NCBI GenBank assembly: GCA_039725955.1
Contig: CP091033.1
Coordinates: forward strand, 1,798,001 to 1,862,000
Origin: Sinorhizobium sp. B11
GTDB lineage: Bacteria > Pseudomonadota > Alphaproteobacteria > Rhizobiales > Rhizobiaceae
Reading direction: 5' to 3'
DNA: 64,000 bases
Below are positions 16,354 to 25,211 of this stretch, one piece after another. The notes below the pieces were generated by a model that was not told the origin of the DNA, did not search any database, and was given only the letters and a program-made list of their open reading frames with translations. Every line of letters begins with the position of its first letter. Positions within the stretch are counted from its first letter, which is position 1. The translations under genes were made by a program, and so were the position numbers.

Positions 16354-16452
16354 TTCTCCACCTCCCAAATTATCGGCGATTCCTCACAATACCGACGATA
16401 TTTGATTTCGTATTATCGATGGTAGCCTGATGGTGCAGGAAGAAAACAAGGG

Positions 16453-16473
16453 AATTATCCATTTCGGATGTTC
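16453..16473. promoter_or_regulatory. Inverted repeat TTATCC-N5-GGATRT, site 2
   Basis: Left arm AATTATCC (16453-16460), spacer ATTTC, right arm GGATGTTC (16466-16473). It lies about 110 bases upstream of the YCII gene that heads the transport sub-operon. The same core recurs at 24044-24064 and 28147-28168, each time upstream of a unit in this cluster. It is inferred to be an operator. Confidence 0.6.
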
Positions 16474-16507
16474 CAGTATTATCCCGCCTCCGCGTTGCCT
16501 TCTGACA

Positions 16508-17578
16508 TCATCCGAGCTTCGGCTCATCTCCGCGGAAGGCGCGTTCCAGTAGTTGAACAAGGGCTTTGCGATCGAGTGCTCTTGGATTCCAATAGGCGTT
16601 ACTAAGAGCCTGATCTGCCGCCGCTTCGATACTGCCGTCGGGCATGCCTAGATCTCGTAACGACATCTCGGCGCCCAGACCTTTTGCAAGTTTATGAAGT
16701 GCCATCGCAGGATCAGGCGCGGCCAGTGCGCGGCTTAGCCTCTCCATCGCAGCCGACGTAGCAGACGCATTGTAGGCCACAGCATGAGGCAAGACTGCTG
16801 TATGCAACTGCGCATGCGGTAGATTGAACATGCCACCGAGCGTATGGCAGAGCTTGTGATGCAGAGCCATTCCTACGGATCCGAGGCACACGCCGCAGAG
16901 CCAAGCGCCGTACAAAGCTGAAGAGCGTCCTTCGACGTCCCCTTTGTCGGCATGTATGCGAGGAAGCGCGCGCACGATGGCACCGATCCCTTCCTCTGCC
17001 ATCAGAGAGACGACGGGATTTGCCTCCTTGGCGTAGAGCGCCTCGACCGCATGGGCGACGGCATTGATCCCGCTCGTCACCGACAACGGCACGGGCAAGG
17101 TCAGGGTAAGATCGACATCATAGACGATGACCTCTGGGAGTATCCGCGGATCTGACCTGGTGACCTTGCGCCCACCATCGGTCTCGCCGAGGATGGGCGT
17201 CGCCTCAGAGCCAGCATACGTAGTCGGGACGACGATCTGTGGGAGGTCGGTTCGCAAGGCAATGGCCTTGCCCAGTCCAGTCGTGGACCCGCCACCAACT
17301 GAAAGGAGCGCGTCGATATCGTGGCGTTCCACAGTCTTCATCCCGTCGGCCGTTACCTCGACAGGCGTATGCATCTGCGCTTTGGAAAAGGTCGCAACGA
17401 CGCGCGCTCCCAGGCTCTTGGCAATGTCTGCCGCCTGCGACGCCTGCTCTGGCGTCGAGAGCACTAGGATGCGGCGGGCCTTCAGCCTGTCTGCTTCCTC
17501 AGGAAGGCTAGCGATCGTGCCTTGGCCAAAAACCACCCTGGCGGGATTTCCTTTATAAAGGAACCGTTCCACCCTCAT
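16508..17578 (-). CDS. Maleylacetate reductase
   Basis: This 356-residue protein belongs to the iron-type alcohol dehydrogenase superfamily. It shows the nucleotide loop VGGGSTTGLGKAIAL, the segment TTYAGSEATPILGETDGGRK typical of maleylacetate reductases, and HHKLCHTLGGMFNLPHAQLHT, which carries the conserved histidines. It reduces maleylacetate to 3-oxoadipate with NAD(P)H in the cytoplasm, the step after hydroxyquinol ring opening. Its ATG overlaps the dioxygenase stop as ATGA, so the two are translationally coupled. It ends the catabolic sub-operon; a 154-base gap with an operator-like repeat follows. Confidence 0.93.
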   Translation of the reverse strand: MRVERFLYKGNPARVVFGQGTIASLPEEADRLKARRILVLSTPEQASQAADIAKSLGARVVATFSKAQMHTPVEVTADGMKTVERHDIDALLSVGGGSTTGLGKAIALRTDLPQIVVPTTYAGSEATPILGETDGGRKVTRSDPRILPEVIVYDVDLTLTLPVPLSVTSGINAVAHAVEALYAKEANPVVSLMAEEGIGAIVRALPRIHADKGDVEGRSSALYGAWLCGVCLGSVGMALHHKLCHTLGGMFNLPHAQLHTAVLPHAVAYNASATSAAMERLSRALAAPDPAMALHKLAKGLGAEMSLRDLGMPDGSIEAAADQALSNAYWNPRALDRKALVQLLERAFRGDEPKLG

Positions 17579-18456
17579 CTCCTATCGGTCTGCTGCACGA
17601 GCACGAAGTCGAAGTCGGACCGCCAGAGCGTCTCGCCATCCTCCACCTTCGTGAAGGGCGCGACGAGCGTCTGCTTCACGCCGAAAACCGTGTCGGATTC
17701 CAAATACGGATCGCCGCCAACGAACGTGTGGGTGACCAGCTTCTGAAAGCCATCCGCTCGCACCATGTAATGCATGTGCGCGGGACGAAACGGGTGGCGG
17801 CCGAGGCTTGAGAGCATCTGTCCGACAGGACCATCGTCCGGGATAGGATATGAAACCGGCTTGATCCCAACGAAGCTGTACTGGCCGTCGGCAGCGGTGA
17901 TGAATACACCCCGGTTATTCCACTTCGGCTGGATGTCGGGCTGCTGGACGTCGTAATATCCGTCCGCGTTGTCCGACCATACGTCGATCCGGGCACCCGA
18001 AACCGGATTGCCTTCCAGATCGACCACCCGTCCAATGAAGAGGCAGCTTTCGCCCTTGCCGTCGAGGCAAATCTGTTCACCCATCTTGCGGATCGGGCAC
18101 CCGTCCACATGGAAAGGTCCGAAGACCGTGTTTTCCGTCGCACCAACTGGGCGTCTATTGTTGATCGCATCGACCAGCATGGACATTCCAAGCGTATCGG
18201 AAAGAAGGATGAACTCCTGTCGTTCCCGCGTGCACATCTGCCCGGTGCGGGTCAGGAAATCGATCCCGAACTCCCATTCCGCTTGCGTCAGCTCGATTTC
18301 ACGGGCGAAGCTGTGAAGGTGCTTCACAAGGCAGGACATGACCTCCTTAAGCCGGGGACTTATATCTTTGCCCATTCGGGCGTTCACTGCCTCGACGGAA
18401 TTATCTTCGGTAAAGAAACCAGCCGTCGAGGTGATCGCGGTTATGCTTTTGGCCAT
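17575..18456 (-). CDS. Hydroxyquinol 1,2-dioxygenase (intradiol)
   Basis: The protein has 293 residues. The N-terminal helical dimerisation domain (residues 1-100) is followed by the intradiol catalytic beta-barrel. Fe(III) ligands can be placed: Tyr in NADGYYDVQQPD, Tyr in PVSYPIPDDGPVG, and the two His in RPAHMHYMV. The pattern PDDGPVGQML and the partner gene favour hydroxyquinol over catechol or chlorocatechol. The enzyme cleaves benzene-1,2,4-triol to maleylacetate. The start at 18456 has CGAGGACTGGAC upstream; an ATG at 18474 is possible. It lies between the PRISE-type reductase and maleylacetate reductase. No hydroxyquinol-forming monooxygenase is in the window. Confidence 0.9.
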   Translation of the reverse strand: MAKSITAITSTAGFFTEDNSVEAVNARMGKDISPRLKEVMSCLVKHLHSFAREIELTQAEWEFGIDFLTRTGQMCTRERQEFILLSDTLGMSMLVDAINNRRPVGATENTVFGPFHVDGCPIRKMGEQICLDGKGESCLFIGRVVDLEGNPVSGARIDVWSDNADGYYDVQQPDIQPKWNNRGVFITAADGQYSFVGIKPVSYPIPDDGPVGQMLSSLGRHPFRPAHMHYMVRADGFQKLVTHTFVGGDPYLESDTVFGVKQTLVAPFTKVEDGETLWRSDFDFVLVQQTDRR

Positions 18457-18474
18457 GTCCAGTCCTCGAGACAT

Positions 18475-19533
18475 CTAGGGAATGATGCGGTCCAACCGCA
18501 AACGATCGAAGGCATCCGTGAAAGACCGGGTTGTGTCTTGATATTCAAGGAATCCCAGGTCCCGGCTGCGGCCCATATCGTTGAACGTCTCGATCTGGCG
18601 CCCGAGATCTGCGTCCGAATGCCAGAACGATGCCACGCGGGTAAGAGCATTTGGTTCCAGCGCGTATTTCGCCACCATCTCGTCCCATATCGGACCGACC
18701 TCACGCATCTGCTCTTCGAGCGGGGTCGGGCTCCCTGGATAGGCGCCGGCTTCAAGACCGAAATAGGCAGCAAGACGTGGCCACAGCCACTTCCATCGAA
18801 ACACCTCGCCATTGACGACGTTGAAGGCGAGATTAGCCGCCGCGCTGGTGGTTGCCGCCCATTTGAGGTGTTTTGCCAGGAGCCGGGCATCAGTGACGTC
18901 TGTCGCCGCTTCCCATTGCTCCGGTGATCCTGGGAAGATGAAAGGTCTACCGGTTTCACGGCAGATGGAAGCGTAGACGGCCAGTGTCGCCGCCATGTTC
19001 ATGGCATTGCCGACCGCATAGCCGATAAGGGTGTGAGGACGATGCACGGACCAGGTGAAACCGTCCCTCGCGGACGCAGTGAAAATCTCGTCTTCCTGGA
19101 CATAGTAGAAATTCTCTCCAGGAAGGCGCTCCTGCTCCTCTCTGAACGGGGTTTCCGGCTTGGTCTTCGCGTAGGATTCGAACGGTCCGAGATAATGTTT
19201 GGTGCCCGTGGTAAGCGCAACGTGTTCAACGCCTCGGCCGGAAACGGCATCGAGCACGTTGCGAACGATAGCGCCGTTCACTCTGCAGTTCTCCACTTCG
19301 GTATCCTGGCGTGACCAGGCCGTGATGAATACGTGGCTGGGGCGTTCTTCCGCGAGAGCAGCTTTTACCGATTGACCGTCAACGAGATCGCAACTCAGCG
19401 TCCGCACGCCGGGAAGCTTGCTTTGCGAACGTGACAGGCCTGCCACGGTCCAGTCACCGCTCGCCAGGAGGTTTTCCGCAAGATTGCTTCCGGTGATGCC
19501 GGTCGCGCCTACGATGAGTGCCTTCTTGGTCAT
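18475..19533 (-). CDS. PRISE-type SDR (progesterone 5-beta-reductase / iridoid synthase-like)
   Basis: The protein has 352 residues. It has a Rossmann motif GATGITGSNLAENLL at the N-terminus, followed by PRISE-specific landmarks: TTGTKHYLGPFE, the catalytic region NFYYVQEDEIF with Tyr, and WSVHRPHTLIGYAVGNAMN. Plant members reduce enone double bonds with NADPH; bacterial members are poorly studied. Here it probably reduces or isomerises an unsaturated keto intermediate. It is three bases after the alcohol dehydrogenase gene and just before the dioxygenase, so it belongs to the same operon. Confidence 0.87.
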   Translation of the reverse strand: MTKKALIVGATGITGSNLAENLLASGDWTVAGLSRSQSKLPGVRTLSCDLVDGQSVKAALAEERPSHVFITAWSRQDTEVENCRVNGAIVRNVLDAVSGRGVEHVALTTGTKHYLGPFESYAKTKPETPFREEQERLPGENFYYVQEDEIFTASARDGFTWSVHRPHTLIGYAVGNAMNMAATLAVYASICRETGRPFIFPGSPEQWEAATDVTDARLLAKHLKWAATTSAAANLAFNVVNGEVFRWKWLWPRLAAYFGLEAGAYPGSPTPLEEQMREVGPIWDEMVAKYALEPNALTRVASFWHSDADLGRQIETFNDMGRSRDLGFLEYQDTTRSFTDAFDRLRLDRIIP

Positions 19534-19536
19534 CTC

Positions 19537-20520
19537 TTATCCGTTCACCAGTGTGATCTTGATGCTCTTCGTCGGATCCTGTCCGAATGAAAACGCCTCC
19601 ACGGCGTCGGTGAGAGCGTAGTCGTGGGTTTGGATGGGCGACAAGTCGATCCCCGTGCGCTCAAGGAAGCGAATTGCAGCAGGCCACACACCGGGAGAAC
19701 CGATGCAGCCGCGCACCGTCAGGTTCTTCATCTGGATCTGACCGATCGTCACCGGCACCTTGCGTCCGATGTTGATGCCAACCATGGACATCCTTCCTTC
19801 CTCGCGGGCGTAATCGAAGGCCGCAGCGAGAGATGCATCATGGCCTGACGCCTCGATCACGAGGTCTGCGCCGTGCCCCCCGGTCAGCTCACGAATCCTG
19901 TCTGCGGCGCCGCCGTCAGAAGGATCGATAGCTTCGTCGGCGCCGAGGCGCTTGGCGACCTCGCGGCGTGTTGCCAGAGGATCGACCACGATGACCCTCG
20001 CCCCCATGCCGATCGCTGCTGCGGCCGAAACCAAGCCAATGGTGCCACCGCCCGACACGACGACCGTCTCGCTTGCGTTCGTGCCACCAGACCTCATCAC
20101 CGCATAGTAGCCACATGTGAAGGGCTCGATCAGCGCCGCCTTCTTGTTGTCGACGGCATCAGGAAGCTTGTGGAGCCATTCAGGATTGACGGCGAAATAC
20201 TCACGGTCGGCTCCGCTCATGGAGAAACCGAAATGATGGAGACGATCGGGCGTGCGGACGACGCATTCGCCCACGACGCGCTCGCCTTTCTTGAATCCCT
20301 TCACGTTTCGGCCGACTTCCACGATCTCCCCGCTCCATTCATGTCCGGGCGTCACCGGGTAGGAGATCGGGATGATGTAGCGGCCAGCGAGGAGCTCGTA
20401 ATCCGAATGGCAGATCCCAACCGCCTTGGTGTGGACGAGTACCTCGTTGGGCGACAGATCCGGCATCCCGACATCGGCGATAACCGGCCGTTCCGGAGCT
20501 TCGAAAATCAGAGCTTTCAT
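19537..20520 (-). CDS. Zinc-type alcohol dehydrogenase (MDR), no structural zinc site
   Basis: This 327-residue GroES-like dehydrogenase carries the catalytic zinc residues in VGICHSDYELL and TPGHEWSGEI, and the nucleotide motif VVSGGGTIGLVSAAAA. The four-cysteine structural zinc lobe is absent: the segment after VVGECVV runs RTPDRLHHFGFSMSG. It should oxidise a secondary alcohol with NAD(P)+. Two ATGs overlap the end of a strong AAGGAGG; the one at 20520 has better spacing. It lies eleven bases after the Gfo/Idh gene. Confidence 0.88.
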   Translation of the reverse strand: MKALIFEAPERPVIADVGMPDLSPNEVLVHTKAVGICHSDYELLAGRYIIPISYPVTPGHEWSGEIVEVGRNVKGFKKGERVVGECVVRTPDRLHHFGFSMSGADREYFAVNPEWLHKLPDAVDNKKAALIEPFTCGYYAVMRSGGTNASETVVVSGGGTIGLVSAAAAIGMGARVIVVDPLATRREVAKRLGADEAIDPSDGGAADRIRELTGGHGADLVIEASGHDASLAAAFDYAREEGRMSMVGINIGRKVPVTIGQIQMKNLTVRGCIGSPGVWPAAIRFLERTGIDLSPIQTHDYALTDAVEAFSFGQDPTKSIKITLVNG

Positions 20521-20531
20521 CATCCTCCTCC

Positions 20532-21545
20532 TTAAATCTGTTCCAACAAGCCAGTGTTGGCGGCACGTACGATTGCTTCCAGCAGGGCAATGTTGTTCAT
20601 CAGGTCTTCCCCGGTGATCGGATATGAGCCCTCACCTCTCACAGCGGAGGCGAAGGCCCGTAGATTGTCACGAACTGGTTCAGCGGGCGGCAGTTCCTGA
20701 ACCGTGATCGGCTTGTTCTTCCACCCCTCGGTGACGACCCACCCATCCGGCGCCTCGACGTGAGCCTTGTCGCGGACTTCGATCCATCCCTCGGTGCCGA
20801 ATACCGCGAAGCGGGAAATGAACGGCGTCGCAAGCGTTGCCGATATGTAGGCCGTACCACCGCCGGAGAAGCGAATATGGGCGCTCATCGTGTCGCCTTG
20901 CGGAATAGACGAGGCAAGGTTCTCGCACACGACGCGCACGTCCTTGGCAGGCCCCATCAGCTTCACAGCGAGGTCGGTAAGGTGAATACCAGTCGCCGTC
21001 ATGCCTCCGGCGGGAGCCTGGTCTGCCTTCAAGCGCCAGTTCGAAGGGTCGAGACCGAGAAACTTGTCATGGCTGAAGTTGGCTTCGATCTGCAGAAGGC
21101 GCCCCAGCTTGCCGGAGCTTGCTGCTTCAAGGATCCTTGCAATCGGCGTTTCAAACCGGCGCTCGTGCCCCATCCCAAGCACCAGGCCAGCCTCTTTGCA
21201 AAGCGCCACCGACGCTTCCGCACCCGCCTTGGTAAGGTCGAGGGGCTTCTCGCAGAAGACGTGCTTGCCTGCAGCAACGACGCGCGCGATCTGCTCACGA
21301 TGCAGCGAGTGCGGCGTTGCCAGCACGACAGCCTCGACGGACGGATCTGCAAGCGCGTCCGCCATGTCCTGAGAATACTGCAACCCCATCTCAGCAGCGA
21401 AAGCGGATGCATCGGGATTCGGATCGACGCCATGGGTGAAGTGCATTCCGGCCCCGCCGGCGCTGACGAGGGCGGCCATCTTCCGCCCCCACCAGCCAAG
21501 ACCAACAAGCGCTGCGATGACGGGTTTTTCCTCGCGAATGGTCAT
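20532..21545 (-). CDS. Gfo/Idh/MocA-family oxidoreductase
   Basis: The protein has 337 residues. It has a Rossmann motif VGLGWWGRKMAA, the family signature CEKPLDLTK (residues about 97-105) and the C-terminal sheet domain with substrate-loop APAGGMTATGIHLTDL carrying the usual His. Members oxidise sugars, inositols and glycosides at ring hydroxyls, for example myo-inositol 2-dehydrogenase and levoglucosan dehydrogenase. In this cluster a ring ketone product on a cyclitol-like or sugar-like substrate is plausible. The ATG overlaps the YCII stop by four bases. Confidence 0.9.
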   Translation of the reverse strand: MTIREEKPVIAALVGLGWWGRKMAALVSAGGAGMHFTHGVDPNPDASAFAAEMGLQYSQDMADALADPSVEAVVLATPHSLHREQIARVVAAGKHVFCEKPLDLTKAGAEASVALCKEAGLVLGMGHERRFETPIARILEAASSGKLGRLLQIEANFSHDKFLGLDPSNWRLKADQAPAGGMTATGIHLTDLAVKLMGPAKDVRVVCENLASSIPQGDTMSAHIRFSGGGTAYISATLATPFISRFAVFGTEGWIEVRDKAHVEAPDGWVVTEGWKNKPITVQELPPAEPVRDNLRAFASAVRGEGSYPITGEDLMNNIALLEAIVRAANTGLLEQI

Positions 21546-21826
21546 CGATTATCCACCCGCTTGTTGAAGGGATGGATATTGACTGTTTTCCATACGCCGG
21601 CCTTGGTGAACGGGTCGGCTCTGTTGAAATCGACGATCTCTTCCTTGGTGTCCGCCTCGAAAACGAACAGGGAGCCGATCATGGTTTCGTTGTCGTCGGC
21701 CAGCAGCGGCCCGGAGATCACGGTCTTGGTTTTGCCCGTCGAAAGATACGCCTTGTGGGCATCATAGTTCGCCAGTCGTTTTTCGACGGCGCCCTCATGG
21801 TCTAGGCAATGAACAACGAAATGCAT
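21542..21826 (-). CDS. YCII-family protein (second of two)
   Basis: The protein has 94 residues: MHFVVHCLDHEGAVEKRLAN, YDAHKAYLSTG, ISGPLLADDNETMIG and FNRADPFTKAGVWKTV. The conserved His of DAHKAYL and Asp of ADPF are kept. It is only distantly similar to the other YCII protein at 16069, so this is an old pair and not a recent duplication. YCII proteins often accompany catabolic enzymes and may act as small dehydratases or lactonases; the role here is unknown. It is translationally coupled to the Gfo/Idh gene. Confidence 0.87.
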   Translation of the reverse strand: MHFVVHCLDHEGAVEKRLANYDAHKAYLSTGKTKTVISGPLLADDNETMIGSLFVFEADTKEEIVDFNRADPFTKAGVWKTVNIHPFNKRVDNR

Positions 21827-21882
21827 TCGATAATTCCTTTCAATTCAGCGGTAGCGTCGCGGCAGCGACAGCTCGCAAGCGA

Positions 21883-22956
21883 TCAGGCCTTCATGTCGAC
21901 AAGGATTTTGAGATGGGTCCCCGCGGGGTCGAGAAGTGCTTCGAAGCCCTTTTCGACGACTTGCTCGGGAGCAATCTGAGCGGTGACGATCTTTTCGACC
22001 GGGAAAATGCCAGCCCCGATCATCTGAGCGATCCTCGGCCAGATCTGAACAGGGTAGCACCAAGTGGCTTCGACGGTTATGTCCTTCAGCGCCCACAACA
22101 TGGCGTCAATGGATGCTGGCCGGACATGAAGTCCAACCTGGACTACGGTCCCTTGGCGGCGGACCGCCTTGGCGCAAAGATTGAGCGAAGCTTCGGCGCC
22201 GACACACTCCAAGGCAACGTCTAGGCCCACCCCCTCCTCCGTATGATCACGAAATAGCTGGTCGGTATCGATCTCGCGCGGATCGAAGACGATCGCCTCG
22301 GGAACAAGTGCCTTGGCAAGTTCCCGTCGATTGGGGTTCAGCTCGGAAACGAAGATCTTGGTCGCGCCTGCAGCCCTGGTCGCGAGCAACACGAGCGCGC
22401 CGATCGGTCCTACTCCGGAGACGAGGACCGAGCTTCCCGATGTAACGCCTCCACGATCGACGCCGTAGACGGCCACGGCTGCGGGTTCGATCATCGCCGC
22501 CTGAACGTCCGAGACGGTGTCAGGAACCGGAAAAACGTTGTAACCGTTCACGACTGCGCGCTCACCCATTCCACCCCAGTCCCAAGAGAGACCGACACAG
22601 GCCATCTTTTCACTGAGATGGAACAGCCCACGACGTCCATAGTAGTCGTCGCGAGGCGAAATCAGGGGCTGGATGGAGACACGTGATCCGGGAACGACGT
22701 GTATCACGCTCTTGCCGACCTCGATCACACGAGCAGAAAACTCATGCCCCAGGATCTGCGGCAACGTCGCCCTCGAATAGACGTGGGGTGTCGCCGGCGT
22801 GACGATCGGGCCCGCGATATATTCATGGATATCGGTGCCACAAATACCGCACACAAGGGGCTCGACGAGCACCATGTCGTCGCCAAGCGGTCCCTCGGGG
22901 GCTTTCACGTCCTCGACCCGAATATCCTTCTTGGAGTAGTATCTAACAGCCTTCAT
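21883..22956 (-). CDS. Zinc alcohol dehydrogenase, butanediol/sorbitol dehydrogenase-like
   Basis: The protein has 357 residues. The catalytic zinc region (LVCGICGTDIHEY, ILGHEFSARVIEVG) and nucleotide motif SGVGPIGALVLLATRAAG are intact. The region that normally carries the structural zinc is recognisable by its neighbours (YYGRRGLFHLSEKMACVGLS, GGMGE). However, the four Cys of the usual CxxCxxCxxxxxxxC lobe are replaced by other residues. It is likely an NAD-dependent polyol or diol dehydrogenase. It is the second gene of the minus-strand operon, 71 bases after the SDR, with AAAGGACAGAGCA before the ATG. Confidence 0.9.
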   Translation of the reverse strand: MKAVRYYSKKDIRVEDVKAPEGPLGDDMVLVEPLVCGICGTDIHEYIAGPIVTPATPHVYSRATLPQILGHEFSARVIEVGKSVIHVVPGSRVSIQPLISPRDDYYGRRGLFHLSEKMACVGLSWDWGGMGERAVVNGYNVFPVPDTVSDVQAAMIEPAAVAVYGVDRGGVTSGSSVLVSGVGPIGALVLLATRAAGATKIFVSELNPNRRELAKALVPEAIVFDPREIDTDQLFRDHTEEGVGLDVALECVGAEASLNLCAKAVRRQGTVVQVGLHVRPASIDAMLWALKDITVEATWCYPVQIWPRIAQMIGAGIFPVEKIVTAQIAPEQVVEKGFEALLDPAGTHLKILVDMKA

Positions 22957-23027
22957 TGCTCTGTCCTTTGCATGTTCTGCTCCGCCATCTCCTGACGGTC
23001 GAATAATTCTCGCCCCTAAGCGCGTCG

Positions 23028-23816
23028 TCAGATCAGGACCATCCCGCCATCGACCATGATCGTCTGCCCGGTGATGTAGTCGGACGCCGCTGAGGCGAGG
23101 AACGTGGTCACGCCGCTGATGTCTGCGGGGAGGGACACCCTTCCCAAGAGGATCGACTGCGAAAACTCATTGATCGCTTGTTCAGGCTTTGCGGTGAGGC
23201 CGTGATCCATGAACTCACGGTCAAGCTGCTCCCAGAGCTCGGTCTTCACGACACCGGGGCCAAAGCAATTGACGGTGATCTTGTGTTCTGCAAGCGAACG
23301 GGCGGCAGCCTGCGTGAGGGCCACGACGGCAAACTTCGAAGCGCAATAATGCGCGAACAAGGGATAGCCCTGCTTTCCGGCGATGGATGCCGTATTTACG
23401 ATCTTCCCGCCGGTGCCTTGTGCGATCATCTGCTTGGCAGCTTCCTGGGTACCTATCAGCACGCCTCGGCCATTAATCCGCATGATCCGGTCGAAGTCGT
23501 CATCAGTGACCTCGAGGAACGGGCAGGTCTGGCTGATTCCGGCATTGTTGAACATCACGTCGAGGCGGCCGAAATGCTCGACGGTCCTTGCGATCAGCTC
23601 CTGCACGCTCTGTCGATCGGAAACGTCGACCCCAATCGCCATGGCATCTCCGTCGCCGGTTGAAATCTTCGCCGCAGTCTGTCTCGCCGTATCCTCATTC
23701 AGGTCTGCGATGACAACTTTAGCGCCGTTCTCGACCAAGTTGGCTGCGATGCCCGCACCGATGCCTCGCGCGGCACCAGTCACGATGACGACCTTGTTTT
23801 CAACTGATCGCGCCAC
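23028..23816 (-). CDS. SDR-family dehydrogenase (glucose/sorbitol-type)
   Basis: The protein has 262 residues. Classical SDR motifs are TGAARGIGAGIA (cofactor), NNAGIS, the catalytic Ser in NTASIAG and YCASK. The end motif DYITGQTIMVDGG is typical of sugar and polyol dehydrogenases. The Asp in VVIADLNED predicts NAD preference. I choose the GTG at 23816 because GGGAGGTG lies just upstream; the longer frame has no such signal. It is the first gene of the catabolic operon and divergent from the plus-strand oxidoreductase at 24224, with one operator-like repeat between them. Confidence 0.9.
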   Translation of the reverse strand: MARSVENKVVIVTGAARGIGAGIAANLVENGAKVVIADLNEDTARQTAAKISTGDGDAMAIGVDVSDRQSVQELIARTVEHFGRLDVMFNNAGISQTCPFLEVTDDDFDRIMRINGRGVLIGTQEAAKQMIAQGTGGKIVNTASIAGKQGYPLFAHYCASKFAVVALTQAAARSLAEHKITVNCFGPGVVKTELWEQLDREFMDHGLTAKPEQAINEFSQSILLGRVSLPADISGVTTFLASAASDYITGQTIMVDGGMVLI

Positions 23817-24223
23817 GACACACCTCCCTGATTTCCATATTCCACCACCCGTTAGCCGGCGCATCGAGGATGCAGATCGTGGGCTTCGCCAGTGCGAGAA
23901 AGCCATCAGCTACAGAACTCCTTCGCGCAAACCGGTGGCTTGCACGTGCTCTCATTCGACTGACGGCTTAGTTCCTCCCACAGGAAACGCCGTGCGATCC
24001 TAGACGAACGCTAGAGGATGGACCGGCGGCTCGACAAATCTTTAATTATCCGAAACGGATATTTTGAATGCAGCAATCCTTCTCGGGCTGAAGCTACTAT
24101 TTCTTTGGGAGGAGATGGCACTTGCGCCGAACAGACGCATGCAGCCGATTGTCAGGCTCTCCTTCGACATAGCAGCAAGAAGTATCTGGACGGCAGACGC
24201 CACCAGGGAAGGAAGGTTTTGCA
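23817..24223. other. Divergent promoter region of the catabolic cluster
   Basis: This 407-base region lies between divergent starts. It contains the palindrome at 24044-24064 and no convincing gene. It is AT-rich near 24035-24070, consistent with promoters firing both ways. Confidence 0.55.
24044..24064. promoter_or_regulatory. Inverted repeat TTATCC-N5-GGATRT, site 1
   Basis: Left arm AATTATCC (24044-24051), spacer GAAAC, right arm GGATATTT (24057-24064); the arms match at seven of eight positions. It lies between the divergent SDR operon (start 23816) and the oxidoreductase plus regulator unit (start 24224). It is the most symmetric of the three sites. Confidence 0.65.
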
Positions 24224-25129
24224 ATGAGCGAGACATTGAGAGTGGGCTGGGCTGGCATTGGCAAGATGGGCGCCCCGATGAGCAGACGTGTGCTCGAGAA
24301 CGGATACCCCGTTTCCGTTTATGAACCGCTTCCCGAAAATCGCGCCTCAGTGGTGGCTCTTGGTGCAAACGTAGCTCATAGCCTTGAAGATCTGGTGGAA
24401 ACATCGGACGTGGTGATGCTCACCATTCCAAACGACGTCATTCTGCGCACTCTCATATTGGCACCAGCCACCCTCGCCGAGCTATTGAGGCCCGGTCAGA
24501 TAGTAGTCGAGATGAGCACCGTATCTCCCGAGCTCTCAGCCGAGGTTGCGGACGCACTATCCCGAGCCGGTGTCGCATATCTTAGAGCTCCAGTATCAGG
24601 CAGCACGGTTACCGCGTCTTCCGGCATGCTTTCTGTCATGGTCTCCGGCCCAGAGGATGCCTACCGCAAGGTCGAGCCGATCCTCGCCAGTTTCTCCACA
24701 AAGCAGTTCTACCTCGGAGATGGCGAGGAGGCCCGATACCTGAAGCTCGTCCTGAACGCGCTCGTTGGTGCGACTGCCGCTCTCCTTGGCGAAGCTCTCA
24801 CACTCGGACTGAAGGGCAATCTGTCGGTTGAAACAATGCTGAACGTCATTTGCGAGAGCGCTGTTGCCTCACCGCTGATCGCATACAAGCGCGACCTACT
24901 GGTAAATCGGAACTTTGACCCCGCCTTCTCGGTCTCTCAAATGATGAAGGATTTTGACCTGATCCTTGGCGCAGCGAAGTCTGATCATGTGCCCATGTAC
25001 CTCGCCTCCGTGATCCGCCAGCAGTACGAGGCCGCATTCGCCGATGGCTTGGCGGAAAAGGACTTTTTCGTTCTCTTCGAGCAATCCGAGCGCCTAGCCG
25101 GTCTCAGCCGAGAGAAGAAAGCCTCCTGA
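24224..25129 (+). CDS. NAD(P)-dependent oxidoreductase, 3-hydroxyisobutyrate dehydrogenase family
   Basis: The protein has 301 residues. It has an N-terminal Rossmann motif (GWAGIGKMGAPMSRRV), the substrate-binding stretch LRAPVSGSTVTASSGML, the catalytic Lys in YLKLVLNALVG and the all-helical C-terminal domain. Family members oxidise beta-hydroxyacids or reduce succinate-semialdehyde-like compounds; the usual DxMDAPVSGG signature is altered here to RAPVSGST. GGAAGG lies nine bases before the ATG. It is followed after 82 bases by the winged-helix/solute-binding regulator, so it is probably co-transcribed with its own regulator. Confidence 0.9.
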   Translation: MSETLRVGWAGIGKMGAPMSRRVLENGYPVSVYEPLPENRASVVALGANVAHSLEDLVETSDVVMLTIPNDVILRTLILAPATLAELLRPGQIVVEMSTVSPELSAEVADALSRAGVAYLRAPVSGSTVTASSGMLSVMVSGPEDAYRKVEPILASFSTKQFYLGDGEEARYLKLVLNALVGATAALLGEALTLGLKGNLSVETMLNVICESAVASPLIAYKRDLLVNRNFDPAFSVSQMMKDFDLILGAAKSDHVPMYLASVIRQQYEAAFADGLAEKDFFVLFEQSERLAGLSREKKAS

Positions 25130-25211
25130 GCAAGAGCGTCCGCGTCATGGCTGGTGCAAGCATGGGCGGCAGGCTAGTCTGACTGCCAATAGCGACGGTT
25201 GGGAGGCCGAC

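Noticed and set aside
21547..21583. Further ATTATCC and GGATATT arms near the start of the Gfo/Idh gene
   Set aside because: The arms resemble the operator but are about 20 bases apart instead of five, and lie in coding sequence inside an operon.
20760..21767. 335-codon plus-strand open frame
   Set aside because: It is opposite the Gfo/Idh/MocA and YCII genes, and its sequence is low-complexity His/Arg-rich without a family.
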